This document shows, piece by piece, positions 26,669 to 35,597 of a DNA stretch of 64,000 bases. Within the stretch, counting starts at the first letter, position 1. Each line of letters begins with the position of its first letter. The notes below the pieces were generated by a model. It ran no database searches. It was given only the letters and a program-made list of their open reading frames with translations, and was not told the origin of the DNA. This DNA comes from Streptomyces venezuelae (GTDB lineage: Bacteria > Actinomycetota > Actinomycetes > Streptomycetales > Streptomycetaceae), in contig NZ_CP029192.1 in NCBI RefSeq assembly GCF_008642315.1, positions 8,122,001 through 8,186,000 on the forward strand, read 5' to 3'. A program made the translations under genes and the position numbers.

Positions 26669-28192
26669 CTAGAAGAAGCCGAGCTTCTTCGCCGAGTACG
26701 ACACCAGAAGGTTCTTCGTCTGCTGGTAGTGCTCAAGCATCATCTTGTGGGTCTCGCGGCCGATGCCCGACTGCTTGTACCCGCCGAACGCCGCATGCGC
26801 CGGATACGCGTGGTAGCAGTTCGTCCAGACGCGGCCCGCCTGGATCGCGCGGCCCGCCCGGTACGCCGTGTTGATGTCACGCGTCCACACACCGGCCCCC
26901 AGGCCGTACAGCGTGTCGTTGGCGATCTTGATGGCGTCGTCGAAGTCGTTGAACGACGCGACCGAGACCACGGGGCCGAAGATCTCCTCCTGGAAGATCC
27001 GCATGCGGTTGTCACCCTCGAAGATCGTCGGCTGCACGTAGTACCCGCCGGCCAGCTCGCCGTCGTACTCCACTCGCTGACCACCGGTCAGCACCTTGGC
27101 GCCCTCCTGCTGGCCGATGTCCAGGTAGGAGAGGATCTTCTCCAGCTGGTCGTTGGACGCCTGCGCGCCGATCATGGTGTCGGTGTCGAGCGGATGCCCG
27201 GCCTTGATCTGCTCGGTGCGCGCGACGGCCGCTTCGAGGAACTCGCTGTACTGTCCGCGCTGTACCAGCGCGCGCGACGGGCAGGTGCACACCTCCCCCT
27301 GGTTGAGCGCGAACATGGTGAAGCCTTCGAGCGCCTTGTCCCGGAAGTCGTCATTCGCGGACCACACGTCGTCGAAGAAGATGTTCGGCGACTTGCCGCC
27401 CAGCTCCAACGTCACCGGCTTGATGTTCTCGGAGGCGTACTGCATGATCAACCGCCCCGTCGTGGTCTCCCCGGTGAAGGCGACCTTGGCGACGCGCGGA
27501 CTGGACGCCAGCGGCTTGCCCGCCTCGACGCCGAACCCGTTGACGATGTTGACGACCCCGGCCGGCAGCAGATCGGCGACCAGGCTCATCCAGTAGTGGA
27601 TGGACGCCGGGGTCTGCTCGGCGGGCTTGAGGACCACGGCGTTGCCCGCGGCGAGCGCGGGCGCCAGCTTCCACGTGGCCATGAGGATCGGGAAGTTCCA
27701 CGGAATGATCTGCGCGACGACACCGAGCGGCTCATGGAAGTGGTACGCGATGGTGTCCTCGTCGACCTCGCTCAGCGACCCCTCCTGCGCGCGGATGACA
27801 CCCGCGAAGTACCGGAAGTGGTCGATCGCGAGCGGGATGTCGGCGGCCAGCGTCTCGCGGACCGGCTTGCCGTTCTCCCAGCTCTCGGCCACCGCCAGCT
27901 GTTCGAGGTTCGCCTCCATCCGGTCGGCGATCTTCAGGAGTACGTCCGCCCGCCCGGTGGCCGACGTACGTCCCCACGCGGGCGCCGCCGCGTGCGCCGC
28001 GTCGAGGGCGCGCTCGACGTCCTCCGCGGTGCCCCGCGCCACCTCGGTGAAGGTCCGGCCGTTGACCGGGCTCGGGTTCTCGAAGTACTGACCACGGGCG
28101 GGCGCCACATACTCTCCGCCGATGAAGTGGTCGTAGCGCGACTGGTAGGAGACGATCGCGCCCTCGGTGCCGGGCGCTGCGTAACGGGTCAT
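26669..28192 (-). CDS. exaC: Aldehyde dehydrogenase (acetaldehyde dehydrogenase, ExaC type)
   Basis: A complete 507-residue NAD-dependent aldehyde dehydrogenase that oxidises short aldehydes to acids in the cytoplasm. The NAD-binding part carries [18 protein letters not shown] and [11 protein letters not shown]; the general base is Glu263 in LELGGKSPN and the nucleophile Cys302 in [10 protein letters not shown], the same numbering as the family. The start at 28192 gives the usual N-terminus ([17 protein letters not shown]). The C-terminus ([16 protein letters not shown]) is encoded within the putative attR, so the last codons probably came from the inserted element and kept the protein complete. 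A GAF-domain regulator lies directly upstream in the same direction. Confidence 0.95.
   Translation of the reverse strand: MTRYAAPGTEGAIVSYQSRYDHFIGGEYVAPARGQYFENPSPVNGRTFTEVARGTAEDVERALDAAHAAAPAWGRTSATGRADVLLKIADRMEANLEQLAVAESWENGKPVRETLAADIPLAIDHFRYFAGVIRAQEGSLSEVDEDTIAYHFHEPLGVVAQIIPWNFPILMATWKLAPALAAGNAVVLKPAEQTPASIHYWMSLVADLLPAGVVNIVNGFGVEAGKPLASSPRVAKVAFTGETTTGRLIMQYASENIKPVTLELGGKSPNIFFDDVWSANDDFRDKALEGFTMFALNQGEVCTCPSRALVQRGQYSEFLEAAVARTEQIKAGHPLDTDTMIGAQASNDQLEKILSYLDIGQQEGAKVLTGGQRVEYDGELAGGYYVQPTIFEGDNRMRIFQEEIFGPVVSVASFNDFDDAIKIANDTLYGLGAGVWTRDINTAYRAGRAIQAGRVWTNCYHAYPAHAAFGGYKQSGIGRETHKMMLEHYQQTKNLLVSYSAKKLGFF
26703..26727. other. Putative attR core: 25-bp direct repeat, right copy
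   Basis: Identical to 3369-3393. It lies in the last codons of exaC, about 200 bp from the integrase stop. Codons on both sides are still a good match to the family, so the element carries a substitute gene end. Confidence 0.75.
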
Positions 28193-28501
28193 CTTTGGCT
28201 GGCCTCCCGGGGAAGGCTGCCCGCCGTTGGGCAGCTCTCGTCCGGAGGCTAGGAGCGCCGACGTTGCATCGACGTTGCGCTCCGGGACGCCGCGCTCTGG
28301 ACGCTTACGACCCCCTACGACCGGGGGGGCCGGGGTGACCGGGGTGACCGTGGGGCCATGTGGCCGGGTGACCGTTGGGCCGGGTGGCGCGCTGGCCGTC
28401 TGGCCGGGTGACCGAAGCAGCCGTCTGGCTGCGTCGCCGGGTGACCGAAGTAGCCGTACAGGCGCGTGGCCGCACGAAATTCGCTTCAGTTCCGCGCGTG
28501 G
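28193..28501. promoter_or_regulatory. exaC upstream region with repeated CGGGTGACCG motifs
   Basis: About 310 bases between the GAF regulator and exaC. From 28330 to 28451 a short motif close to CCGGGTGACCG recurs five times, the first two as a tandem (GGTGACCGGGGTGACCG), the last two followed by AAG. The motif has CGG...CCG symmetry. It may be a cluster of activator sites for exaC or merely GC-rich slippage; no gene is visible. Confidence 0.5.
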
Positions 28502-29749
28502 CTACGCCAGTTCCGCGTCCAGCTCTCCCAGGCGGGCCAGCACGGGAGCTGTCGGACGCAGCCCCGCCAGCGCCCGCCACACCACGAGGTCCTCCTCGCC
28601 CCAGGGAGCGTGTGCCCAGTCCGCGAGCAGGTCCGGATCATTGCGCTCCACGAGCGCCGCCCGCATCTGGCCCGCCAGCCTGCGACGGAGCCGGACGAGA
28701 GCGGGGGCCTGGGACTGCGGCAGCAACGGTCCCGCGTACGCTGCCACGGCCGCCGCCACCGCCCCCGCACCCAGGCGACGCTCCACCGCGTCGACATCGC
28801 ACTCGACGGGCACCACCAACCGGTACGGCCGCGACCGCAGCAACTCCGCCCCCAGCACCCGCCGCAGCCGCGCCATCTCGGCCCGCAACGTCACCTGCGA
28901 CACCGACTCGTCCTCGTACAACGCGCACAGCAACTCGTCCCCCGACAGCCCCTCCGGGTGTCGAGCCAGCAGCACGACGATCTCGCTGTGCCTACGGCTG
29001 AGCCGCACCTTGCGCCCCTCCGTGAACAACAACGCCTCATCCCGCCCGAGCGCGGCCAGCTCCACCTTCTCGTCCGACCGCACCGGCGGTGCGAGCAGCG
29101 CCAGTTGCGACTCCCCGGCTCGCGCGACCGCCTGCACGAAGGCGAGACTGTGCGGGTGCGCGAGCCCGTCACCACCGGTGATGTCGACCGCGCCGATCAA
29201 TCGTCCGGTTCGGGGATCATGCACAGGAGCCGCCGCGCACGTCCACGGCTGTACCCGTCGCATGTAGTGCTCGGTCGCGAAGACCTGCACCGGCCGGCCC
29301 ACGGCGACCGCAGTCCCCGGCGCGTTCGTCCCCATGGCGGACTCCGCCCACCGCGCGCCCGGCACGAAGTTCATCCGCCCCGCCCGCTGCCGCGTCACCG
29401 CATGACCTTCGACCCACAACAGCCTGCCCTGCGCGTCGCACACGGCCAGCAGATGTTCCCCGTCCGCCGCGAAGGTGCCCATCAACTCACGGAACAACGG
29501 CATCACTCGCGCCAGCGGATGCTCCGACCGGTACGCACCGAGGTCGCCGTCGCTCAGCTCGACCACCGCGCCGGTGCACTCCGGACTCACCCGCGCCCTG
29601 GCCGACCTCCGCCACGAGTCGGCCACCACCGAACGCACCGGACGAGTGATCGTCCCCGCATCGGTGAACCTCTCGTGAGCCCTGCGCACCACCCGCACCC
29701 GCTCCGCGGGATCCACGCCGGGCTCCAGGGCCACCCACGGATCTGACAA
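28502..29749 (-). CDS. GAF-domain transcriptional regulator, probably of exaC
   Basis: 415 residues. The N-terminal third resembles the sensor part of AcoR-like regulators (VVADSWRRSARARVSPECTG), with a GAF domain at about residues 85-225 (EHLLAVCDAQGRLLWVEGHA, GTNAPGTAVAVGRPVQVFA, VHDPRTGRLIGAVDITGGDG). There is no AAA+ domain; instead the region LSRRHSEIVVLLARHPEGLS and VTLRAEMARLRRVLGAELLR looks like a winged DNA-binding domain. Family knowledge: such proteins often adjoin acetaldehyde or acetoin dehydrogenase genes and sense the substrate. Gene order and orientation support control of exaC. ATG 29749; no damage. Confidence 0.82.
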   Translation of the reverse strand: MSDPWVALEPGVDPAERVRVVRRAHERFTDAGTITRPVRSVVADSWRRSARARVSPECTGAVVELSDGDLGAYRSEHPLARVMPLFRELMGTFAADGEHLLAVCDAQGRLLWVEGHAVTRQRAGRMNFVPGARWAESAMGTNAPGTAVAVGRPVQVFATEHYMRRVQPWTCAAAPVHDPRTGRLIGAVDITGGDGLAHPHSLAFVQAVARAGESQLALLAPPVRSDEKVELAALGRDEALLFTEGRKVRLSRRHSEIVVLLARHPEGLSGDELLCALYEDESVSQVTLRAEMARLRRVLGAELLRSRPYRLVVPVECDVDAVERRLGAGAVAAAVAAYAGPLLPQSQAPALVRLRRRLAGQMRAALVERNDPDLLADWAHAPWGEEDLVVWRALAGLRPTAPVLARLGELDAELA

Positions 29750-29825
29750 CTCTGCCTCCCAGGACGGCGATGCGGTGTTGCCATCGTCGTCCCGGAGACG
29801 GAAGCCGACAAGGACGCGCAGCCGC

Positions 29826-30425
29826 TCAAGCGAAGTTGACGAGGCGCAGGTAGCGCGACCAGTCCCAGTACGGGCCGGGGTCGGTGTGGTCCGCGCCGGG
29901 TACCTCGTGGTGGCCGAGGATGTGTTCGCGATCCTTCGGGATGTCGTACTTCGAGCAGATGGCGGCGGTCAGCGCGGCGGACTGCTCGTACATCGCGTCG
30001 GTGAAGTACTGGGGTTTGTCGACCCACCCTTCGTGCTCGATTCCGATGCTGCGCGTGTTGTAGCTCCAGTTCCCGGCATGCCACGCGACGTTGCGCTCAC
30101 GGACGCACTGGGCGATGTGTCCGTCCTTGGAGCGCACGACGTAGTGGGCCGATACCTTCTTCGCCGGGTTCTGGAAGATGGCGAGCGTGTCCGCGTAAGT
30201 CTCCTGCGTGACGTGGACGATCACGTAGTCGATGGGATAGGTGGTGGGGCGGCTGGCCGCCGTGTAGTTGGAGGAACTGGCCGGCACCCATTCGGCCAGG
30301 GGATAGTCGACCGCGCGAGCCTGAGCGGTCGCGTGGGTGGCGGGCAGGAGCACCGCGGGCACGGCGGCTGCGACCGCGCCCTGCAGGAGTCGGCGCCGAC
30401 TGGGGAAGCGTCTCACTCGATCCAT
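29826..30425 (-). CDS. Secreted N-acetylmuramoyl-L-alanine amidase (Amidase_2)
   Basis: 199 residues. A Tat-type signal peptide (RRFPSRRRLLQGAVAAAVPA) precedes an Amidase_2/PGRP-like domain: YPIDYVIVHVTQ with the first zinc histidine, RNVAWHAGN, SIGIEHEGW and LGHHEVPGADHTDPGPYWDW with the second histidine and the active-site region. It should cleave the bond between muramic acid and the stem peptide outside the cell. ATG 30425 places the twin arginines near the N-terminus. Its stop is about 75 bp before the GAF regulator start. Confidence 0.93.
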   Translation of the reverse strand: MDRVRRFPSRRRLLQGAVAAAVPAVLLPATHATAQARAVDYPLAEWVPASSSNYTAASRPTTYPIDYVIVHVTQETYADTLAIFQNPAKKVSAHYVVRSKDGHIAQCVRERNVAWHAGNWSYNTRSIGIEHEGWVDKPQYFTDAMYEQSAALTAAICSKYDIPKDREHILGHHEVPGADHTDPGPYWDWSRYLRLVNFA

Positions 30426-30529
30426 GACTGGCCTGCCTCTCGGTGGGGCGAGGGTGGAGGGGGATGTCGGAGCGGGGGCACCGCCCTGGTGAATGGAGCT
30501 GAGCTCTATGCGGGGCGCGGGTTCGTGCC

Positions 30530-31261
30530 CTACGACAACGAGGTCGCTGTCTCGCGCAACCGTGCGTGCAGTCCACGGTGTGTCTCACGCGCGGGCAGCC
30601 ATTCCTTGCGGATCTTGGCGACGCACGTGTAATTGGTGTCCCAGACATTGGCGAGCGGGGACTCGACGGTCTGCGTCGCGAACTGATACGCATCCAGTTC
30701 GTTGAATCCGTAGTCACGCACCAGCCACTGCACCAGGTCGAGTTGGGATATTCGGAACGCGTCCTCCAGCGGGCGCGCCGACCCGGTCGAGGTGATGTGC
30801 GTATCGGATTCGATGCGCGGCCAGGGTGTGGAGATTCCCTTGAGAAGCTCGACGATCACCACGGTGTTCATGGCGCATTCGACGGCTGCTCCACAGGCCT
30901 CTCCCTCGCCCTGTCGCGCGTGCCTGTCGCCGAGGCTCAGCTGGGCGCCCTCGACGTTCACGCCCAGATAGCAGGTCACCCCGGCGCGCATTTCGGGCGT
31001 GTCCATGTTGCCGCCGTGGGCGTCCGGCACGAGAGCCGAGCGCACCTCGAGGTTCGCGGGGGCGACGCCGATCGTGCCGTGCATGGGATCCATGGGGAGT
31101 TCGACGGTGAAATCACTGTCCCGGGCACTGAACCGCGCGGTGCGGCGGGCCCGGTCGAGGACCGTGCCGGGGGCCGTGCGCGCCACGGGAGGCACACCGC
31201 CGAACGTCCAGGCGTACTCGCCCGGCTCGGGCCGTACTGTCAGGATCTGAGCATCGTTCAT
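30530..31261 (-). CDS. Acetamidase/formamidase-family protein with an internal deletion
   Basis: 243 residues; family members have about 310-320. The start MNDAQILTVRPEPGEYAWTF and the second half (LPMDPMHGTIGVAPANLEVR, DAHGGNMDTPEMRAGVTCYL, LGDRHARQGEGE) are normal, but APGTVLD runs straight into RARRTARFSARDSD. The roughly 80 residues normally between these (the part with DLYTEDCF-like and HFVSIEP-like segments) are absent, in frame. The enzyme releases ammonia from formamide or acetamide; this version probably folds badly or is inactive. ATG 31261 matches family starts. Confidence 0.8.
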   Translation of the reverse strand: MNDAQILTVRPEPGEYAWTFGGVPPVARTAPGTVLDRARRTARFSARDSDFTVELPMDPMHGTIGVAPANLEVRSALVPDAHGGNMDTPEMRAGVTCYLGVNVEGAQLSLGDRHARQGEGEACGAAVECAMNTVVIVELLKGISTPWPRIESDTHITSTGSARPLEDAFRISQLDLVQWLVRDYGFNELDAYQFATQTVESPLANVWDTNYTCVAKIRKEWLPARETHRGLHARLRETATSLS

Positions 31262-31502
31262 CGCTACGCCGCTCCACTCTGGCCGGATGGGCCGTCGGTC
31301 CGACCGGGGTGGGCCGCGCGCCTCGCTCGGGTTCCCGATCCGCGAAGCCACCCCACCGCTGACTTGTCGTCACCGCTGCGTGGCCCCGCGTGAATTACGT
31401 TACGGCGGCCGCCGGTTGAGGTGGAAGAGCCCGCGTCGGATCTGTGCACAGCCGCGTGATTGTGGATATCCCGGCCACCCGTTCGGGGGAGTGGAAGCCC
31501 GC

Positions 31503-32765
31503 TTAGCGCGTTCCGCCCGCTCTGACGCCGGCCGGATCGTCAAGCACCGCCCGTGCCACCGAGTGCGCAGCCCCCAGCAACGGCCCGTCAGGTCCGATCT
31601 CGGACACCCGCACCCCGCAGGTCCGGCCCGCGGTGCGCTCCGACAACTCCTGCTCGAGAGCGGGCAGCAGCCACGGCGCGAGGCGTGACAGCGCACCGCC
31701 CAGCACGACGGCCTGCGGATCCAGCAGATTCACCGCGCCGGTGAGGGCGATACCCAAGGCCGCTCCGGCATCGCTGAGCGCTCGCCGCACCCGTTCGTCG
31801 CCCGCGGCGGCGCGCTCGGCAAGCACCTCGCTGCGCACCTCACCCGAGTCGCTCAAGCCGCCCGAGTCGCCCATGCCACCCGAGCCACGTACGCCACCCA
31901 AGCCCGCAGCACGCAGAACCGCACCCTCACCCGCGTACTGCTCCAGGCACCCGCGTCCTCCACAGGGACAAGCGGGCCCATCGGGCCGGACGGGCACATG
32001 GCCCAACTCTCCGGCGAACCCCCGCGCCCCCCGCAGCAGCCGTCCATCGACGACGAGTGCCGCGCCGATGCCGATCTCCGCCGACACGTGGAGGAAGTCC
32101 TCGGGCGATTCGTCGCCGAGCCACAGTTCGGCGAGCGCGCCGAAGTTGGCCTCGTTGTCCACCGTCAGCGGCAGACCGCCGGGCAGGAGTCGGCTCAGGT
32201 CGATGTCGCGCCAGCCGAGGTTCGGGGCGCGGACGACCGTCGTGGTGTCACGAGCGACCAGTCCCGGCACCGCCACCGCAAGGCCCGCGGGGCCGAGCCC
32301 TTGCTGTTGCGCCTCGGCACACACCTGCCGTACGAGAGCGGCCAGTTCCTTCAGCACGGGGGCGGGGGAGCGGTCGCGGTTGGCGGACCGTCGTTCGGCG
32401 CGTGCGCGGATGTCCCCCCGAAGATCGACCGCGCACACCGCCAGATGGTCGACCCCCACCTCGGCGCCGATCCCGACGGGCCCCATCGCGCTGACGGCCA
32501 GCGCCGACCCCGGGCGTCCCACCCGTCCAGGACGCTCCGGACCCAGCTCGTCCAGTAGACCCGACCGGATCAGTTCGTCCACCAGCGTGGAGACGGCCGC
32601 GCGTGTGAGTCCGATGTGGGAGGCCACCGCGGCACGGGACAGCGGGCCGTGCGTGGCCACCGCGTGCATCACCCGGGACAGATTCCGGCGGCGCATCCCT
32701 TGCTGGGTGTCGGGAAGCCCCGCGCCGGATGTCCCCCGGCGCCGGTCGTGCAGCGGTGCGGTCAT
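31503..32765 (-). CDS. xylR: ROK-family repressor of the xylose genes (XylR type)
   Basis: 420 residues. An N-terminal winged HTH (HGPLSRAAVASHIGLTRAAV, STLVDELIRSG) is followed by the ROK sugar-kinase-like domain, with DNEANFGALAELWLGD, GAALVVDGRLLRGARGFAGE and the zinc-binding CPCGGRGCLEQY. A Gly/Ser-rich insert near residue 300 (GGVRGSGGMGDSGGLSDSGE) comes from imperfect 18-bp repeats and is not usual. Divergent and downstream placement next to xylB and xylA suggests it represses them until xylose binds. ATG 32765 leaves 14 bp to the xylB stop; GTG 32783 would overlap it. Confidence 0.87.
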   Translation of the reverse strand: MTAPLHDRRRGTSGAGLPDTQQGMRRRNLSRVMHAVATHGPLSRAAVASHIGLTRAAVSTLVDELIRSGLLDELGPERPGRVGRPGSALAVSAMGPVGIGAEVGVDHLAVCAVDLRGDIRARAERRSANRDRSPAPVLKELAALVRQVCAEAQQQGLGPAGLAVAVPGLVARDTTTVVRAPNLGWRDIDLSRLLPGGLPLTVDNEANFGALAELWLGDESPEDFLHVSAEIGIGAALVVDGRLLRGARGFAGELGHVPVRPDGPACPCGGRGCLEQYAGEGAVLRAAGLGGVRGSGGMGDSGGLSDSGEVRSEVLAERAAAGDERVRRALSDAGAALGIALTGAVNLLDPQAVVLGGALSRLAPWLLPALEQELSERTAGRTCGVRVSEIGPDGPLLGAAHSVARAVLDDPAGVRAGGTR

Positions 32766-32779
32766 GCCTCGGTCAGTCC

Positions 32780-34234
32780 TCACTCCCCAGTGGGCGCCCT
32801 GTCCAGGAGCGGCGCCGCGTCGGAGAGTACCCCGGAGATCCTGGACAGCGCCGCCTCGTCGCGCTCCATGGGGTCGAGGACGGGCCCCCGAGCCGTCTCC
32901 CAGCGCCTCGCGACGGCGCGCGGATCCTCCTCGGTGAGTAGGCCGGCCGCCTGCGCCGCGGCCCCGAGTGCCACCAGCTCCTGGGCTTCCGGGACCTGCA
33001 CGGGTCGTCCGGAGAGCCGCCGCACCGTGTGCTGCCAGGCCTTGCCGCGCGCCCCGCCTCCGATGAGCAACAGCGGGCTCGACCGGTCGGCGTCGGTGTC
33101 CAGGACGAGGTCGAGGGCGCCGAGCAGTGCGTGCACCGCACCGTCGTACGCGGCCTGCAACAGTTGCCCGGGCGTCGTGTCGTGTCGAAGACCGTGCAGC
33201 ACTCCGGAGGAGCGGGGCAGGTTCGGTGTGCGCTCACCGTCCAGGTAGGGCAGGAGAGTGACCGAACCGCCCGGATCCACCGCCTCACGCTCCAGGTGGA
33301 GCAGTTCGGCCACTCGGTCGACGGCCTGGGTGCAGTTGAGGGTGCAGGCCAGCGGCAACCACGCGCCACACGCGTCGGCGAAGCCCGCCACCGTACCGGT
33401 CGGGTCGGCGGGACGGCGCTCCGCGACGGCGTACACCGTGCCCGACGTGCCGAGGCTCAGCACCGGTGTCCCGGGGCGAAGACCGAGCCCCAGTGCCGCC
33501 GCCGCATTGTCGCCGGTGCCGGGGCCGACCAGTGTGCCCTTGGAGAAGGGCAGTTCACCGCCGCCCCGGACCGTTCCGACGATCTCCCCGGGCCGCGCGA
33601 CGCGGGGGAGCAGCGCGGGGTCGAGCCCCACCATGTCGAGAATGCCCTCGTCGTACTGCTCAGGACCCGATGCCCACCAGCCCGTTCCGGAGACGTCGCC
33701 GCGGTCGGTCGTGCCGAGGCCGGTCAGTCGTTCCGTGAGGTAGTCGTGGGGCAGGCGCACGGCGGCGGTGGCGCGGGCCGAGGCGGGTTCGTGCTCGGTG
33801 AGCCAGGCCCACTTGGTCACGGTGAAGGAAGGCCCCGGGACGCTGCCGACCCGGTCGGCCCACACTGTGGGACCGCCCAGACGCTCCACGAGGCCGCGCG
33901 CCTGCGGGGCCGATCGCACGTCGTTCCAGAGCAGCGCCGGGCGCACCGGACTGCCGTCCTTGCCCAGGGTGACGAGCCCGTGCTGTTGCCCTCCGACGGA
34001 TACGGCGGCGGCCTCCCGCGCCGCCTGACCGCACTGCTCCAGGGCTGTGCACAGAGCGTCCCACCACTCCTGAGGGTCGCTCTCGCGATGCTCCCCGGTG
34101 CTGACGCGGTGCCGGGCCTGCCCACGCGCGACCACCCGGCCACTGGACGCGTCGACGACAAGGACCTTGGTGGACTGCGTGGAGCTGTCCACCCCGACGA
34201 CAAGAGGTCCCTGAGCGGTGGGCGCTGACGACAT
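32780..34234 (-). CDS. xylB: Xylulokinase
   Basis: 484 residues of the FGGY kinase family: VVGVDSSTQSTKVLVVD (phosphate 1), VSVGGQQHGLVTLGKDG (substrate, QQHG), DVSGTGWWA, GTGDNAAAALGLGLRPGTPV and LGTSGTVYAV (ATP-binding), GGGARGKAWQ near the end. It phosphorylates D-xylulose to xylulose 5-phosphate. ATG 34234 is chosen over an upstream extension with no family match. It is transcribed divergently from xylA and is followed by the ROK repressor. Confidence 0.95.
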   Translation of the reverse strand: MSSAPTAQGPLVVGVDSSTQSTKVLVVDASSGRVVARGQARHRVSTGEHRESDPQEWWDALCTALEQCGQAAREAAAVSVGGQQHGLVTLGKDGSPVRPALLWNDVRSAPQARGLVERLGGPTVWADRVGSVPGPSFTVTKWAWLTEHEPASARATAAVRLPHDYLTERLTGLGTTDRGDVSGTGWWASGPEQYDEGILDMVGLDPALLPRVARPGEIVGTVRGGGELPFSKGTLVGPGTGDNAAAALGLGLRPGTPVLSLGTSGTVYAVAERRPADPTGTVAGFADACGAWLPLACTLNCTQAVDRVAELLHLEREAVDPGGSVTLLPYLDGERTPNLPRSSGVLHGLRHDTTPGQLLQAAYDGAVHALLGALDLVLDTDADRSSPLLLIGGGARGKAWQHTVRRLSGRPVQVPEAQELVALGAAAQAAGLLTEEDPRAVARRWETARGPVLDPMERDEAALSRISGVLSDAAPLLDRAPTGE

Positions 34235-34357
34235 GACGGTCTCCGTTCCTGCGGCTGTCCCCGGGTGCGCTCCGGAGTTCACTCCTCGACCTTCCCAGCA
34301 GCGCCCTCGGATACTAATTTGTAAAGCGCCATGACGAAATAGGCGAGGGAGCCGCAC
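34235..34357. promoter_or_regulatory. xylB-xylA divergent control region
   Basis: 123 bp. An AT-rich island ATACTAATTTGTAAAG at 34312-34327 stands out in GC-rich surroundings and is the best candidate for a ROK-repressor site and promoter elements. GAGGGAGCC upstream of 34358 is the xylA ribosome-binding site. Confidence 0.6.
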
Positions 34358-35524
34358 ATGAACTATCAGCCCACCCCTGAGGACAAGTTCAGCTTCGGTC
34401 TGTGGACGGTCGGCTGGCAGGGCAGAGACCCGTTCGGAGACGCCACCCGAGCCGCGCTCGACCCGGCCGACTCAGTGCGGCACCTCGCCGAACTGGGTGC
34501 CTACGGAGTGACCTTCCACGACGACGACCTGATCCCCTTCGGGTCCTCCGACGCGGAACGGGAGGGGCACGTCAAGCGGTTCCGGCAGGCGCTGGACGCC
34601 ACGGGCCTCGTCGTCCCGATGGCCACCACGAACCTCTTCACCCACCCCGTCTTCAAGGACGGCGGATTCACCGCGAACGACCGCGACGTGCGGCGGTACG
34701 CGCTGAGGAAGACGATGCGCAACGTCGACCTCGCGGTGGAGCTGGGTGCCCGCACCTATGTGGCGTGGGGCGGCAGGGAGGGCGCGGAGTCGGGCGCGGC
34801 GAAGGATGTGACTGTTGCGCTCGACCGCATGAAGGAGGCCTTCGACCTGCTCGGCGAGTACGTGACCACGCAGGGCTACGACCTGCGTTTCGCCATCGAG
34901 CCGAAGCCCAACGAGCCGCGTGGCGACATCCTTCTGCCCACCGTCGGCCACGCCCTCGCCTTCATCGAGCGCCTGGAGCGTCCGGAACTGTTTGGCGTCA
35001 ACCCTGAGGTGGGGCACGAACAGATGGCGGGCCTCAACTTCCCGCACTCCATCGCTCAGGCGTTGTGGTCGGGCAAGCTCTTCCACATCGACCTCAACGG
35101 CCAGACCGGTATCAAGTACGACCAGGACCTGCGGTTCGGCGCCGGTGATCTGCGCAGCGCCTTTTGGCTGGTGGACCTCCTGGAGAGGGGTGGGTACGAG
35201 GGCCCAAGGCACTTCGACTTCAAGCCGCCGCGCACGGAGGACTTCGAGGGAGTGTGGGCCTCGGCCGCGGGCTGCATGCGGAACTATCTGATCCTGCGTG
35301 AGCGTGCGGCCGCGTTCCGGGCGGACCCCGAGGTGCGTGAGGCGCTGCGTGCCGCCCGCCTGGACGAGTTGGCCGTGCCCACGGCCGAGGACGGCCTCAC
35401 CGGCCTGCTCGCCGACAGGAGCGCCTACGAGACGTTCGACGTGGAGGAGGCCGCGAAGCGCGGGATGGCCTTCGAGCGGCTCGACCAGCTGGCCATGGAC
35501 CACCTGTTGGCGGCTCGGGGCTGA
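34358..35524 (+). CDS. xylA: Xylose isomerase
   Basis: 388 residues, the same length as the well-studied Streptomyces enzymes. Catalytic His54 and Asp57 lie in [12 protein letters not shown]; metal and substrate residues Glu181 and Lys183 lie in [27 protein letters not shown] and [19 protein letters not shown] give the remaining ligands. It interconverts D-xylose and D-xylulose (and glucose/fructose) as a Mg/Co-dependent TIM-barrel tetramer in the cytoplasm. ATG 34358; divergent from xylB. Confidence 0.97.
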   Translation: MNYQPTPEDKFSFGLWTVGWQGRDPFGDATRAALDPADSVRHLAELGAYGVTFHDDDLIPFGSSDAEREGHVKRFRQALDATGLVVPMATTNLFTHPVFKDGGFTANDRDVRRYALRKTMRNVDLAVELGARTYVAWGGREGAESGAAKDVTVALDRMKEAFDLLGEYVTTQGYDLRFAIEPKPNEPRGDILLPTVGHALAFIERLERPELFGVNPEVGHEQMAGLNFPHSIAQALWSGKLFHIDLNGQTGIKYDQDLRFGAGDLRSAFWLVDLLERGGYEGPRHFDFKPPRTEDFEGVWASAAGCMRNYLILRERAAAFRADPEVREALRAARLDELAVPTAEDGLTGLLADRSAYETFDVEEAAKRGMAFERLDQLAMDHLLAARG

Positions 35525-35597
35525 TCCCGCCCCCGCGTTCGAGCGACCCCGCGCAAGGGGCTCGCCATATGACCGGTACGAGGCGACTCTGGTGGGT

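Larger units (their letters stand above)
3369..26727. mobile_element. Decayed integrative element inserted in the 3' end of exaC (about 23.3 kb)
   Basis: Evidence for one element: 25-bp direct repeats at both ends; a duplicated target-gene 3' end; xis and int remnants immediately inside the right repeat; a TrbL/VirB6-like conjugation-type gene; several recombinase fragments; and a concentration of broken genes that stops abruptly at the right repeat. Inside are two IS5-family insertions, an IS110-type remnant, TerD-type and NACHT-type conflict genes and a block of intact regulators and oxidoreductases (18.4-24 kb). Integrase and excisionase are both damaged, so the element should not move by itself. 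The boundaries are inferred from sequence, and nested or sequential insertions are possible. Confidence 0.7.

Noticed and set aside
3369..26727. tRNA gene as integration target
   Set aside because: I looked at both repeat copies for a tRNA 3' end and found none; the repeat codes for the end of exaC.
34235..34357. A specific promoter call for xylA
   Set aside because: The AT-rich island is suggestive, but no clear -35/-10 pair can be named; it is listed only as a control region.
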